64,000 bases of DNA from Streptomyces sp. C10-9-1 (GTDB lineage: Bacteria > Actinomycetota > Actinomycetes > Streptomycetales > Streptomycetaceae): NCBI RefSeq assembly GCF_024497955.1, contig NZ_JANHKP010000001.1, forward strand, positions 248,001 to 312,000, given 5' to 3'. Positions 1 to 8,757 of the stretch are shown in pieces (within the stretch, counting starts at the first letter, position 1; every line of letters begins with the position of its first letter). Both the position numbers and the translations under genes were made by a program. The notes beneath the pieces are model-generated. The model saw only the letters and a list, made by a program, of their open reading frames with translations, had not been told where the DNA came from and ran no database searches.

Positions 1-1210
1 GGGTGACCCCCGTGGCGGGGTCGACCACCTTGACCTCGGTGTGCGGCAGCACCCGGCCCACCGTCGCGGTGCGGCGGTCGAGGTCGTCGTCGCGCCGTGT
101 CTGGGTGGACACCGGCGAGGTCTCCGTCATGCCGTAGCAGATGGACACCTCGGCCATGTTCATCTCGGCGACCACCCGCTTCATGATCTCCACCGGGCAC
201 GGCGAGCCCGCCATGATGCCGGTGCGCAGCGAGGAGAGGTCGTAGGAGGCGAAGTCCGGCAGCCCGAGTTCGGCGATGAACATGGTCGGCACGCCGTACA
301 GCGAGGTGCAGCGCTCCCGCTCCACCGCCCGCAGGGTCGCCGCGGGGTCGAAGGACGGGGCCGGGATCACCATGCAGGCGCCGTGCGAGGTGGCCGCGAG
401 GTTGCCCATCACCATGCCGAAGCAGTGGTAGAAGGGCACCGGGATGCACACCCGGTCCTGCTCCGTGTAGCCGAGCAGCTCCCCCACGATGTGGCCGTTG
501 TTGAGGATGTTGTGGTGGGAGAGCGTGGCGCCCTTGGGGAAGCCGGTGGTCCCCGAGGTGTACTGGATGTTCACCGGGTCGTCGCAGGAGAGCTCCGCCT
601 CGCGGGCGGCGACCGCCGACTCGGGCACCCCCGCCCCCGCCTCCAGCAGCCGGTCCCAGGACGCGGCCCCGATCAGGTGGACGGACCGCAGCGCGGGGCA
701 CTCGCCGCGGACGGACTCCACCATGGCCCCGTAGTCGCTGCCCTTGTGCGAGCGGGAGGCCACCAGGAGCGAGACTCCCGCCTGGTTCAGCACGTACGCC
801 AGCTCGTGCGCCCGGTAGGCGGGGTTGATGTTGACCATGATCGCGCCGATCCGGGCCGTGGCGTACTGCACCAGCACCCACGCGTCGCAGTTGACGGCCC
901 AGATCCCGACCCGGTCCCCCCTGGCGACGCCGCTGCCGAGCAGGGCACGGGCCAGCCGCCCGACCTCGGCGTGGAACGCGGCGTACGTCCAGCGGCTGCC
1001 GGAGGCGGCGTCGACCAGTGCCTCCCGCTCGGGCCACCGGGCCGCCGCGCGGTCGAGGTTGCGGCCGATGGTGTCGCCGAGCAGGGGCGTGCCGGAGACT
1101 CCGTGCGCGTAGGACGGGGTGCCCTGGGGGGCGGACGCGCCGCCGGGGGCGCCGGCCGGCGCCGCGGGTGCCGGGCCGGAGCCGGTGGCGGCGGGTGCCG
1201 GACGGGTCAT
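1..1210 (-). CDS. Fatty-acyl-CoA synthetase (AMP-binding), 3' end outside window
   Basis: About 403 N-terminal residues of an ANL-superfamily adenylating enzyme that activates a fatty acid with ATP and joins it to CoA. The P-loop-like motif [11 protein letters not shown] lies at residues 217-227, and the YGMTETSP adenine-site motif follows near residue 355. The first 30 residues are a Pro/Ala/Gly-rich extension before the catalytic fold. The C-terminal lid domain with the catalytic lysine is off the left edge. The ATG overlaps the stop of the upstream ligase (ATGA), with a GAGGGGGA ribosome binding site, so the two ligases are translationally coupled. The sequence resembles FadD-type medium/long-chain ligases; substrate length cannot be read from it. 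Confidence 0.9.
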   Translation of the reverse strand, partial: MTRPAPAATGSGPAPAAPAGAPGGASAPQGTPSYAHGVSGTPLLGDTIGRNLDRAAARWPEREALVDAASGSRWTYAAFHAEVGRLARALLGSGVARGDRVGIWAVNCDAWVLVQYATARIGAIMVNINPAYRAHELAYVLNQAGVSLLVASRSHKGSDYGAMVESVRGECPALRSVHLIGAASWDRLLEAGAGVPESAVAAREAELSCDDPVNIQYTSGTTGFPKGATLSHHNILNNGHIVGELLGYTEQDRVCIPVPFYHCFGMVMGNLAATSHGACMVIPAPSFDPAATLRAVERERCTSLYGVPTMFIAELGLPDFASYDLSSLRTGIMAGSPCPVEIMKRVVAEMNMAEVSICYGMTETSPVSTQTRRDDDLDRRTATVGRVLPHTEVKVVDPATGVT

Positions 1211-2883
1211 CGCAGGTCCCCCTCGTGGTACTCGGCGGTCGACCCCTCGGCGGTCAGCCGGCGCAGTTCGACCCGGCGGATCTTGCCCGAGACGGTCTTC
1301 GGCAGTTCGGCGAACTCCAGCCGCCGGATGCGCTTGTACGGGGCCAGCACGGCGCGTGCGTGGGCGAAGAGCACCTTGGCGGTGTCCGCTCCCGGTTCCC
1401 AGCCGTCGGCGAGGACCACGTAGGCCTTGGGCACGGCCAGGCGCACCGGGTCCGGTGCGGGCACGACGGCCGCCTCGGCCACGGCCTCGTGCTCCAGCAG
1501 GGCGCTCTCCAGCTCGAAGGGGCTGATCTTGTAGTCGCTGGCCTTGAAGACGTCGTCGGAGCGGCCGACGTAGGTGAGGTAGCCCTCCGCGTCGAGGGAG
1601 CCGATGTCGCCGGTGCGGTAGTAGCCGTCCGCCATCGCCTCGGCGGTGCGCTCCGGGTCGCCGTGGTAGCCGGTCATCAGGCCCACCGGCCGCTCGGACA
1701 GGTCGAGGGCGATCTCGCCCTCCGCGGCGCCGGGGGCTCCGGTCACCGGGTCCAGCAGGGTGACGGTGTACCCGGGGCCCGGGCGCCCCATGGAGCCCGT
1801 CTTGAGCGGCTGCCCGGGGCTGTTGGCGATCTGCACCGCCGTCTCGGTCTGGCCGAAGCCGTCGCGGACGGTCACTCCCCAGGCCCGCCGGACCGACTCG
1901 ATGACCTCGGGGTTCAGCGGCTCGCCCGCGGCGACCGCCTCCCGGGGCGGGGTGGCGAGCGCGGTCAGGTCGGCCTGGACGAGCATCCGCCACACGGTCG
2001 GCGGGGCGCAGAAGGCGGTCACGCCGTTCCGGTCCATCTCGGTCATCAGCCGGGCGGCGTCGAAGCGCGTGTAGTTGTGCACGAAGACGGTGGCCTCGGC
2101 GTTCCACGGCGCGAACAGGTTCGACCAGGCGTGCTTGGCCCAGCCCGGCGAGGAGATGTTGAGGTGGACGTCGCCCGGCCGCAGGCCGATCCAGTACATC
2201 GTGGCCAGGTGGCCCACCGGGTAGGAAGTGTGGGTGTGCTCGACGAGCTTGGGCCGGGCGGTGGTCCCGGAGGTGAAGTAGAGCATCAGGGGGTCGCCGG
2301 CCCGGGTGGGGCCCTCGGGCGTGAAGCCCGGGGGCGCCGCGGCGGCCTCGCGGTAGTCGAGCCAGCCCTCGACGGGCGGACCGACGGCGATGCGCGTGTA
2401 GTCGCCGGGCACCCCGGCGAACTTCCCGGTCTCCCCGGAGCGGGCGAGGACGTGCCGGACCCGGCCGCGCCCGATCCGGTCGCGCAGGTCGGCGGTGCCC
2501 AGCAGGGGGGTCGCGGGGATGAGCACGGCCCGCAGCTTCATGGCCGCGAGCGCCGTCTCCCACAGCTCGGCCTGGTTGCCGAGCATGACCAGGACGCGGT
2601 CCCCCGCGGCGACTCCGTGCGAGCGCAGCCAGTTCGCCGCGCGGTCGGAGGCCTCCGACATCGCGGCGAACGAGACGCGTGTCCCGGTCCCGTCCTCCTC
2701 GACGAGGTGGAGGGCGGTGCGGTCGTTGTCCCGCGCGATGGCGTCGAACCAGTCCAGGGCCCAGTTGAAGTGCTCGAAGCGGGGCCAGGAGAAGCCCGCC
2801 CGGGCCGCGGCGTAGTCCTCCCGGTGCCTGAGCAGGAGGTCCCGGGCCGCCCGGAACCTCTCCGTCGCACTGCCAGACGTCAT
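1207..2883 (-). CDS. Acyl-CoA synthetase, AMP-binding (ACSM/benzoate-CoA-ligase-like)
   Basis: A 558-residue ANL ligase forming an acyl-adenylate and then an acyl-CoA. The motif [11 protein letters not shown] is at residues 202-212, DGFGQTETA marks the adenine pocket, YRTGDIG the hinge, and the catalytic lysine of the C-terminal lid sits in VSGKI near residue 535. Overall it looks more like medium-chain or aromatic acid:CoA ligases (ACSM family) than like long-chain FadD. The ATG was chosen because the protein starts at the family's usual place; a longer frame upstream has no good ribosome binding site. It is the first gene of a two-ligase operon and diverges from a GAF/LuxR regulator that may control it (inference). 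Confidence 0.9.
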   Translation of the reverse strand: MTSGSATERFRAARDLLLRHREDYAAARAGFSWPRFEHFNWALDWFDAIARDNDRTALHLVEEDGTGTRVSFAAMSEASDRAANWLRSHGVAAGDRVLVMLGNQAELWETALAAMKLRAVLIPATPLLGTADLRDRIGRGRVRHVLARSGETGKFAGVPGDYTRIAVGPPVEGWLDYREAAAAPPGFTPEGPTRAGDPLMLYFTSGTTARPKLVEHTHTSYPVGHLATMYWIGLRPGDVHLNISSPGWAKHAWSNLFAPWNAEATVFVHNYTRFDAARLMTEMDRNGVTAFCAPPTVWRMLVQADLTALATPPREAVAAGEPLNPEVIESVRRAWGVTVRDGFGQTETAVQIANSPGQPLKTGSMGRPGPGYTVTLLDPVTGAPGAAEGEIALDLSERPVGLMTGYHGDPERTAEAMADGYYRTGDIGSLDAEGYLTYVGRSDDVFKASDYKISPFELESALLEHEAVAEAAVVPAPDPVRLAVPKAYVVLADGWEPGADTAKVLFAHARAVLAPYKRIRRLEFAELPKTVSGKIRRVELRRLTAEGSTAEYHEGDLR

Positions 2884-2996
2884 GTCTCCTCCTCGTTGCG
2901 GGACCGGCCCCGTACATCGTGTAATCGGTGACGCAGCTCTCACCACCCCCGGACGGGGGTGCCGTCACGGGCGCGGCCGGTCAGGAGGAACAACGC

Positions 2997-3854
2997 ATGC
3001 GGGTACCCGAGGACGCGGCCGAGATCCGTTCCGCCCTGCTCGGGCTGCGCCGCTCCACCGGGCTGCCCGTCGCCTTCGGGGGGCTGCTGCCCGGCCCCGG
3101 CGGGGCCGGGGCCGGCGGCCGGCTGCGCATCGCCGAGCTGGCGGGCGCCTCGACGGGGGTGCTGCGCGGCCTGGAGATCCGGACCGGGAACGGCCTCGGG
3201 GGACGGACCATGGCGCTGGCGCGGCCCTGTGCGGTGGCGGACTACCGGGTGGCGCGCACCATCAGCCACGAGTACGACGCGGCGGTGGCGGCGGAGGGGC
3301 TGCGGTCTGTGGTCGCCGTGCCGGTGGTGGTGCGTCGCGCCGTGCGCGGGGTCCTCTACGGGGCTCTGCGCCAGCCCCTCGCCCTCGGCGACCGGGTGCT
3401 GGACGCGGCGGTCGCGGCGGCCCGCGACGTGGAGCAGGCCCTGGCCGTCCGGGACGAGGCGCGGGCGCTGCTGGCCGCCGCGGCGGGCGCACCGCCCGGA
3501 GCGGCGCCGGGTGCCTGGGAGACCGTCCGCGAGGCGCACGGGGCGCTGCGCGCGCTGGCGCCGCGGATCGCGGACGAGGCGCTGCGGGGCGAACTCCTCG
3601 CGGCCTGCGGCCTGCTGGCCTCGGCGGCGCGCCCCGTCGGCGGGCCGGGCCGGCCGGGGCCGGCGCTGACGGCGCGGGAGAAGGACGTGCTGAGCTGTGT
3701 GGCGGGCGGGGCGACGAACGCGGCGGCCGCGCAGCGGCTGGGCCTGCGGCCGGAGACCGTGAAGAGCTATCTGCGGTCGGCGATGCGGAAGCTGGGCGCC
3801 CACACGCGGCTGGAGGCGGTCACGGCGGCCCGCCGCGCGGGGCTGCTGCCGTAG
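2997..3854 (+). CDS. GAF-like/LuxR-family transcriptional regulator
   Basis: A 285-residue one-component regulator. Residues about 15-165 have the alternating pattern of a GAF-like sensor domain (DYRVARTISHEYD, then VVAVPVVVRRAVRGVLYGAL). Residues about 220-285 are a LuxR-type helix-turn-helix with TAREKDVLSCVAGG and the recognition helix ETVKSYLRSAMRKLGA. The ATG follows AGGAGG by eight bases; an upstream in-frame ATG at 2928 lacks a ribosome binding site. It diverges from the two acyl-CoA ligases, so an acyl-CoA or carboxylic acid ligand is plausible but not shown. Confidence 0.85.
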   Translation: MRVPEDAAEIRSALLGLRRSTGLPVAFGGLLPGPGGAGAGGRLRIAELAGASTGVLRGLEIRTGNGLGGRTMALARPCAVADYRVARTISHEYDAAVAAEGLRSVVAVPVVVRRAVRGVLYGALRQPLALGDRVLDAAVAAARDVEQALAVRDEARALLAAAAGAPPGAAPGAWETVREAHGALRALAPRIADEALRGELLAACGLLASAARPVGGPGRPGPALTAREKDVLSCVAGGATNAAAAQRLGLRPETVKSYLRSAMRKLGAHTRLEAVTAARRAGLLP

Positions 3855-3862
3855 GCCGGGGC

Positions 3863-3898
3863 GGCGGGCGGGGCCGGCCCGCGGCGGCCCCGCCCGCC
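3863..3898. terminator. Bidirectional hairpin between convergent genes
   Basis: Perfect 13-bp arms (3863-3875 and 3886-3898, GGCGGGCGGGGCC and its complement) with a 10-base loop lie nine bases after the LuxR-type gene and just before the 3' end of the convergent aminotransferase gene. No U-tract is present, as is common in Streptomyces. Confidence 0.75.
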
Positions 3899-3903
3899 CG
3901 TGC

Positions 3904-5394
3904 TCAGGGGCCGGAGATCAGCCGGTCGACGGCCGGTGTGCCGGAGGAGGTGTAGCCGGCGGTCATCGCCCGGGCCAGTCCGGGCCGCTGCACGCCCGGC
4001 TCCGGGAGCCGCCCGTCCAGGGGCACCCCCGCGCCCACGACCGTCCCCTCCACGCCCGTCGGCGGCAGGGGTGCGGCAGCGCTCGGCACGACCGACTCCG
4101 GGGCCACCGCCCGCGGAGGGAACGGCTCCGCCGCGACGACGGGGGAGTCGAAGGACGGGGCGGGCCGCAGCGCCGGGGCGGCGTGCCGGGCCGCGGGCGG
4201 GGCCGCACCGGGCACGCTCGCCAGCATCGGCCGCGCCGCCGCCGCTTCGGGGGCGGGCGGCGGAGCCGTCACGCGCCGTCCGTACAGCACCTGCTCCATC
4301 GCCCCGACCAGGCGCTCCACATCGGGCTCGGGCCGCACCACGAGCCGGAGGAAGCGGCTGGAGCTGCCGATCTTGTTGCCGCACTCCCGCACCAGCACGC
4401 CGTGCTCCGCCAGCAGCCGGTCCCGCAGCAGCGCCCCGTCGGCGCCCTCGGGGAGGCGCACGTACACGAAGTTGCCCTGGGACGGGTAGACGGTGAGCCC
4501 CGGCAGGCCGGAGAGCCGGGCGGTCATGTCGCCGCGGTCGCGGCAGACCCTGCGCAGGCTCTCGGCGTACTCCTGCCGGTGCTCCCCCAGCATGAACACC
4601 ACCGTCTCGGCGAAGGAGTTGAGGTTCCACTTGGGCAGTGCGTCGCGTACCCGGCCCGCCAGCTGGGGGTTGGCGACGAGGTAGCCGAAGCGCACCCCGT
4701 GGAGCCCGAAGTTCTTGCCCAGGCTGCGCAGCACGATGACGTTCGGCCGCAGCACCGCCTCCTGGGCGACGCTCGTGCGCGGCCCGTCGTCGGCGAACTC
4801 CAGGAAGGACTCGTCCACGACCACCAGGTCGAGGTCGTGGAGCTGGTCGAGCAGCGAGAGGACCTCGCCGCGGTCCAGCAGGCCCCCGTCGGGGTTGTTG
4901 GGGTTGCAGACGACCGCGGCGCGCGATCCCCGGCTGCGGACGAAGCGCACGAAGGAGGCGGCCTCCAGGGCGAATCCGCGCGCCTCGGGCAGCAGCATCA
5001 TGTCCACCCGCTTGCCCGTCTCCATCGGCTGGTCGGTCCAGCGCCCGAAGGTGGGGACCGGTACGGCGAGGGACTCCCGGACCAGCAGGTGGTCGATCCA
5101 GGTGATCAGTTCGGTGGAGCCGTTCCCCATGGCGACGGTCTGGGGGTTGAGGTCCAGCAGCCGGCAGAGCTCGGCGGTGATGGTGTCCGCGCTGCTGGGG
5201 TAGTAGGTGAGGATCTCCCGCAGCCGCCCGCCGAGCCGGTCGAACATGTCGGGCGTGGGGAAGTAGGGGTTGCAGGGGATGCAGAAGTCCACGATCTCGC
5301 CCGCCCGGGCCCCTGCGGCCCGGCCGAGCGTGAAGTACGAAGGGCTGTGCGCGGTGGTCGCGCGGAACAGTGCGGTGACGTCGCTGCCGGCCAC
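3904..5394 (-). CDS. PLP-dependent class I/II aminotransferase with long C-terminal extension
   Basis: A 496-residue fold-type I PLP enzyme related to histidinol-phosphate aminotransferase and threonine-phosphate decarboxylase. Cofactor-site signatures are NPNNPDGG near 164-171, VVVDESFLEF near 191-200, and the Schiff-base lysine in SLGKNFGLHG near 227. The catalytic fold ends around residue 375; the remaining 120 residues are Pro/Ala-rich and probably disordered, which is unusual for the family. GTG start: GGGAGG lies about eight bases upstream and the family N-terminus begins here. Its amine substrate is unknown; it stands alone, convergent with the LuxR-type gene. Confidence 0.85.
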   Translation of the reverse strand: MAGSDVTALFRATTAHSPSYFTLGRAAGARAGEIVDFCIPCNPYFPTPDMFDRLGGRLREILTYYPSSADTITAELCRLLDLNPQTVAMGNGSTELITWIDHLLVRESLAVPVPTFGRWTDQPMETGKRVDMMLLPEARGFALEAASFVRFVRSRGSRAAVVCNPNNPDGGLLDRGEVLSLLDQLHDLDLVVVDESFLEFADDGPRTSVAQEAVLRPNVIVLRSLGKNFGLHGVRFGYLVANPQLAGRVRDALPKWNLNSFAETVVFMLGEHRQEYAESLRRVCRDRGDMTARLSGLPGLTVYPSQGNFVYVRLPEGADGALLRDRLLAEHGVLVRECGNKIGSSSRFLRLVVRPEPDVERLVGAMEQVLYGRRVTAPPPAPEAAAARPMLASVPGAAPPAARHAAPALRPAPSFDSPVVAAEPFPPRAVAPESVVPSAAAPLPPTGVEGTVVGAGVPLDGRLPEPGVQRPGLARAMTAGYTSSGTPAVDRLISGP

Positions 5395-5723
5395 GGCATG
5401 CCTCCCAGGGGCTGCTTCCCGCCTCCGCCCGGACGCGGACGCGTCCCGGCCGCCCGGAGGTACGCACGGCGCGGCGCGGGCGTTCACGGCCGCGGCGGGC
5501 GTGCGGTGCGGGCCGGGGCACCGCACACCCGGCTGCCCGCATGCGGGCGCCGTGGCCGGCGGGGCCGCGTCCTGCCCGTGCGCCCCGGTTCCGTGCCGTG
5601 CGGGCGGGCGGCACCGGGCCGGGAGGGCGGCTCGCGGCGGGTGTTCCGGCGGTTCGCCCCCGGTCACCCGCCGAGGTGGTCGCGCGGTCCCCGTGGCTCC
5701 CCGGCGGCGGTCCCGGGGGCGTC
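5395..5723. other. Non-coding stretch upstream of the aminotransferase
   Basis: About 330 bases between the XdhC gene and the aminotransferase, both on the minus strand. It is extremely GC-rich and has no frame with convincing start or family resemblance. It must carry the aminotransferase promoter; no clear operator or strong perfect hairpin was recognised. Confidence 0.5.
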
Positions 5724-6875
5724 TCAGGCCACCGAGCCGATGCGGCCCGCGACGCCCTCCGTGCCGTCGTGGTGGATCGGGGTGTGGGCGCCGGTGAGGG
5801 GGACGCCCGAGCCGCCGCGGCGGCTCGCGACGATCTCGGCGCCGATCGACAGGGCCGTCTCCTCGGGCGTGCGCGCCCCGAGGTCGAGTCCGATCGGCGA
5901 GCGCAGCCGGGCGAGTTCGAGTTCGGTGACCCCCGCCTCGCGCAGGCGGCGGTTGCGGTCCTCGTGGGTGCGGCGCGACCCCATCGCGCCGACGTAGGCG
6001 ACCGGGAGGCGCAGCGCGGCCTCCAGCAGCGGGACGTCGAACTTCGCGTCGTGGGTGAGCACGCACAGCACGGTCCGGCCGTCCACCCCGGTGGAGGCGA
6101 GGTAGCGGTGCGGCCACTCCACGACGACCTCGTCCGCCTCCGGGAAGCGGGCGCGGGTGGCGAACACCGGCCGGGCGTCGCACACGGTGACGTGGTAGCC
6201 GAGGAAGCGGCCCACCCGCACCAGCGCGGCGGCGAAGTCGATCGCACCGAAGACGATCATGCGGGGGGCGGGGACGCTGGACTCCACGAGCAGGGTCAGC
6301 GGCCGCCCGCAGCGGGAGCCCTCCTCGCCGATGACGAGGGTGCCGGTGCGGCCGGCGTCGAGCAGGGCGGCGGTCTCGGCGGCCGCCGTCCGGTCCAGTT
6401 CGGGGTGGCCTCCGAGGGTCCCCTCGTGGGTGCCGTCGGGGCGGACGAGCAGGGCCCGCCCCGCGAGGTCCGCGGGGCCGTCGGCGATCCGGGCGACGGC
6501 GGCGGCCTCGCCCCGCGCCGCAGCGGCCAGGGCGGCCGCGTACACCGCCCGGCCGGGGTCGTCCGGGCGGACGGGGACGACGAGGATGTCGATGACGCCG
6601 CCGCAGGTCAGACCCACGGCGAAGGCGTCCTCGTCGCTGTACCCGAAGCGTTCGAGCACGGTCCGGCCGTCGATGAGCGCCTGCGTGCACAGGTCGTAGA
6701 CCGCGCCCTCCACACAGCCTCCCGACACCGATCCGACGGCGGTCCCCTCGCTGTCGACGGCGAGCGCCGCCCCGGGCTGCCGGGGCGCGCTGCCGCCCAC
6801 CGCCACGACCGTGGCGACGGCGAACGAGCGGCCCTGCCCGACCCACCGGTCCAGCTCTTCGGCGATGTCCAGCAT
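5724..6875 (-). CDS. xdhC: XdhC/CoxI family molybdenum-enzyme maturation protein
   Basis: A 383-residue protein with the XdhC N-terminal domain (PRQPGAALAV, then GSVSGGCVEGAV and GLTCGGVIDI) and a C-terminal Rossmann-like domain (VFGAIDFAAAL, VCDARPVFAT, YVGAMGSRRTH). Members of this family bind molybdenum cofactor, help add its terminal sulfido ligand and insert it into xanthine dehydrogenase. The cysteine in SGGCVEG and that in LTCGG are conserved positions of the family. GAGGAG precedes the ATG. It is the last gene of the purine block; a hairpin separates it from the permease gene, so it may have its own promoter or be reached by read-through. Confidence 0.93.
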   Translation of the reverse strand: MLDIAEELDRWVGQGRSFAVATVVAVGGSAPRQPGAALAVDSEGTAVGSVSGGCVEGAVYDLCTQALIDGRTVLERFGYSDEDAFAVGLTCGGVIDILVVPVRPDDPGRAVYAAALAAAARGEAAAVARIADGPADLAGRALLVRPDGTHEGTLGGHPELDRTAAAETAALLDAGRTGTLVIGEEGSRCGRPLTLLVESSVPAPRMIVFGAIDFAAALVRVGRFLGYHVTVCDARPVFATRARFPEADEVVVEWPHRYLASTGVDGRTVLCVLTHDAKFDVPLLEAALRLPVAYVGAMGSRRTHEDRNRRLREAGVTELELARLRSPIGLDLGARTPEETALSIGAEIVASRRGGSGVPLTGAHTPIHHDGTEGVAGRIGSVA

Positions 6876-6907
6876 CTGGGGTTCTCCTCGGGGTGTCGGG
6901 AGGCGGG

Positions 6908-6933
6908 GGCGGACCCGCCGGGGCGGGTCCGCC
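6908..6933. terminator. Hairpin between permease and xdhC
   Basis: Perfect 12-bp arms (6908-6919, GGCGGACCCGCC, and 6922-6933) directly after the stop codon of the permease gene on the minus strand. It would reduce transcription from the permease into xdhC. Confidence 0.65.
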
Positions 6934-6942
6934 GGTGGCCGG

Positions 6943-8424
6943 CTACTTCACGCCGAGCCATCCCTCGATCGGGTGAAGGGCGAAGTAGGCGAGGAACACG
7001 GCGGTGAGGACCCACATCAGCCAGCCGACCTCGCGGGCCTTGCCCTGGGCCGCCTTGATCAGGACGTGGGCGATCACACCGGCCGCGATGCCCGCGGTGA
7101 TGGAGTAGGTGAAGGGCATGAGCACGGTCGTCAGGAAGACCGGGATCGAGGTCGCCGAGTCGGTCCAGTCGATGTGCCGGGCGTTGCTCATCATCATCGC
7201 GCCGATGACCACCAGGGCGGCGGCGGCGACCTGCGAGGGGATGAGCTGGGCCAGCGGGGTGAAGAACAGGCAGAGGGTGAAGGCGAGACCGGTCACCACG
7301 CTGGACAGGCCGGTCCGCGCGCCGTCGCCGACTCCCGCGGTGGACTCGATGAAGACGGTCTGCCCCGAGGCGCCGGCCACACCGCCGATGACGCCGCCGG
7401 CGCCGTCGACGGCCAGCGCGCGGTTCAGCCCGGGCATCCTGCCCTGGTCGTCGGCCAGGTTGGCCTGCTGGCCGATGCCGATGATGGTGCCCATGGCGTC
7501 GAAGAAGCCGGCCAGCACCAGGGTGAAGACGATCACGCCGACGGTGATGCCGCCGACGTCGGTGATGCCGCTGAAGGAGACGTCGCCGAAGAGGCCGAAG
7601 TCCGGTGCGCTGACGACCGATCCGGTGATCTCGGGTGCGTTGAGACCGCCCCAGGCGTCGCGGTCGAGCCCGGCGAACTGGTGGACCAGCGCGGCGAAGA
7701 CGGTTCCGCCGACGATGCCGATGAGGATCGCGCCGGGCACCCTGCGCACCTGGAGGACGAAGATGAGCAGCACGGTCACCGCGAAGCAGAGCACCGGCCA
7801 GCCGGTGAGCATGTCCGCGGTGCCGAGCTGGATGGGCTTGGCACCGGCCACGCCGCCCGGCCCTGGCATGGAGGTCACGAAGCCGGCGGAGACCAGGCCG
7901 ATCAGGCAGACGAAGAGCCCGATGCCCATCGTGATGGCGTGCTTGAGCGCCAGGGGTATGGCGTTCATGATCAGCTCGCGGAGGCCGGTGACGACCAGGA
8001 GCACGATCACCAGACCGTAGATGACGCACATGCCCATCGCGTTCTGCCAGGTCATCTCGGGTGCGACCTGGAAGGCGATGACGGCGGAGACGCTGAGCCC
8101 CGCGGCGAGGGCCAGCGGCACGTTGCCGACGAGGCCCATGATGATCGTGGTGGCGGCGGCCGCGAAGGCGGTGGCGGTGGTCAGCTGGTTGCCGTCGAGG
8201 GTGGCGCCGGTGGCGTCCGGCACGGAGAGGATCACCGGGTTGAGCAGGATGATGTACGCCATCGCCATGAAGGTGGTGATGCCGCCGCGCACCTCCCGGC
8301 CGACGGTGGATCCGCGCCGGGAGATGTGGAAGTAACGGTCGAGCCAGGATCTTCCGGCGGGCTGGCGCGTTCCCGCGCCGGCGTCGTCCGCCGTGGTTCT
8401 CGGCTCGGTGGACTGCTGGGTCAT
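6943..8424 (-). CDS. NCS2-family purine permease (AzgA/PbuG-like)
   Basis: A 493-residue inner-membrane permease with about 12 or more hydrophobic helices, importing a purine base with protons. AzgA-subfamily features are the N-terminal REVRGGITTFMAMAYII segment, FDAMGTIIG in the middle and SGQTVFIESTAGVGDGARTG near residue 355. This branch usually carries hypoxanthine, guanine or adenine rather than xanthine or urate, though it sits with xanthine dehydrogenase, fitting hypoxanthine supply. The ATG at 8424 has GGGAG ten bases upstream; another in-frame ATG lies at 8439. It is downstream of the xdh operon on the same strand after a 333-base structured gap. Confidence 0.93.
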   Translation of the reverse strand: MTQQSTEPRTTADDAGAGTRQPAGRSWLDRYFHISRRGSTVGREVRGGITTFMAMAYIILLNPVILSVPDATGATLDGNQLTTATAFAAAATTIIMGLVGNVPLALAAGLSVSAVIAFQVAPEMTWQNAMGMCVIYGLVIVLLVVTGLRELIMNAIPLALKHAITMGIGLFVCLIGLVSAGFVTSMPGPGGVAGAKPIQLGTADMLTGWPVLCFAVTVLLIFVLQVRRVPGAILIGIVGGTVFAALVHQFAGLDRDAWGGLNAPEITGSVVSAPDFGLFGDVSFSGITDVGGITVGVIVFTLVLAGFFDAMGTIIGIGQQANLADDQGRMPGLNRALAVDGAGGVIGGVAGASGQTVFIESTAGVGDGARTGLSSVVTGLAFTLCLFFTPLAQLIPSQVAAAALVVIGAMMMSNARHIDWTDSATSIPVFLTTVLMPFTYSITAGIAAGVIAHVLIKAAQGKAREVGWLMWVLTAVFLAYFALHPIEGWLGVK

Positions 8425-8651
8425 GATGCCTACTCCCAAGGTTCACAGGGGCACCCGACGCACAGGGGCGGCGGCGGGATTTGGGAAGGTGCTTCGGCTG
8501 CACGACCCGGGGGACGGCCCGAGACGAACGTGCTCTGCGGGGTCTTGCGGTACTGCTCGGTGGGGCCGCGGGTCCCGTCGCTGCGGGGTCCCGCGGGGTA
8601 CTGCGTGGGGGTGCCGGTGGTCCGGCCGCGAGCGGTGCGGCGGGGCGGCTG

Positions 8652-8744
8652 CTCCGGGTGGTGCGGGCGGCGCCCTCCGGCCCGCGGCCGGGGCCGCGGG
8701 CGGCAGGGGGGCCTGTGCTCGGGCACTGCGCGCACCACCCGGAG
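8652..8744. terminator. Large nested hairpin after the xdh operon
   Basis: Outer arms of 14 perfect base pairs (8652-8665, CTCCGGGTGGTGCG, with 8731-8744) enclose an inner 9-bp perfect hairpin (8681-8689 with 8692-8700). The element starts 13 bases after the stop of the molybdopterin subunit on the minus strand. It probably terminates or protects the xdh transcript. The rest of the 333-base gap (8425-8651) should hold the permease promoter; no known riboswitch was recognised. Confidence 0.65.
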
Positions 8745-8757
8745 GGTTCGGGGGCTC

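Noticed and set aside
41..1526. Plus-strand frames in the first 1.5 kb
   Set aside because: They are antisense to two recognised acyl-CoA ligases and translate to Arg/Gly/His-rich sequence without motifs.
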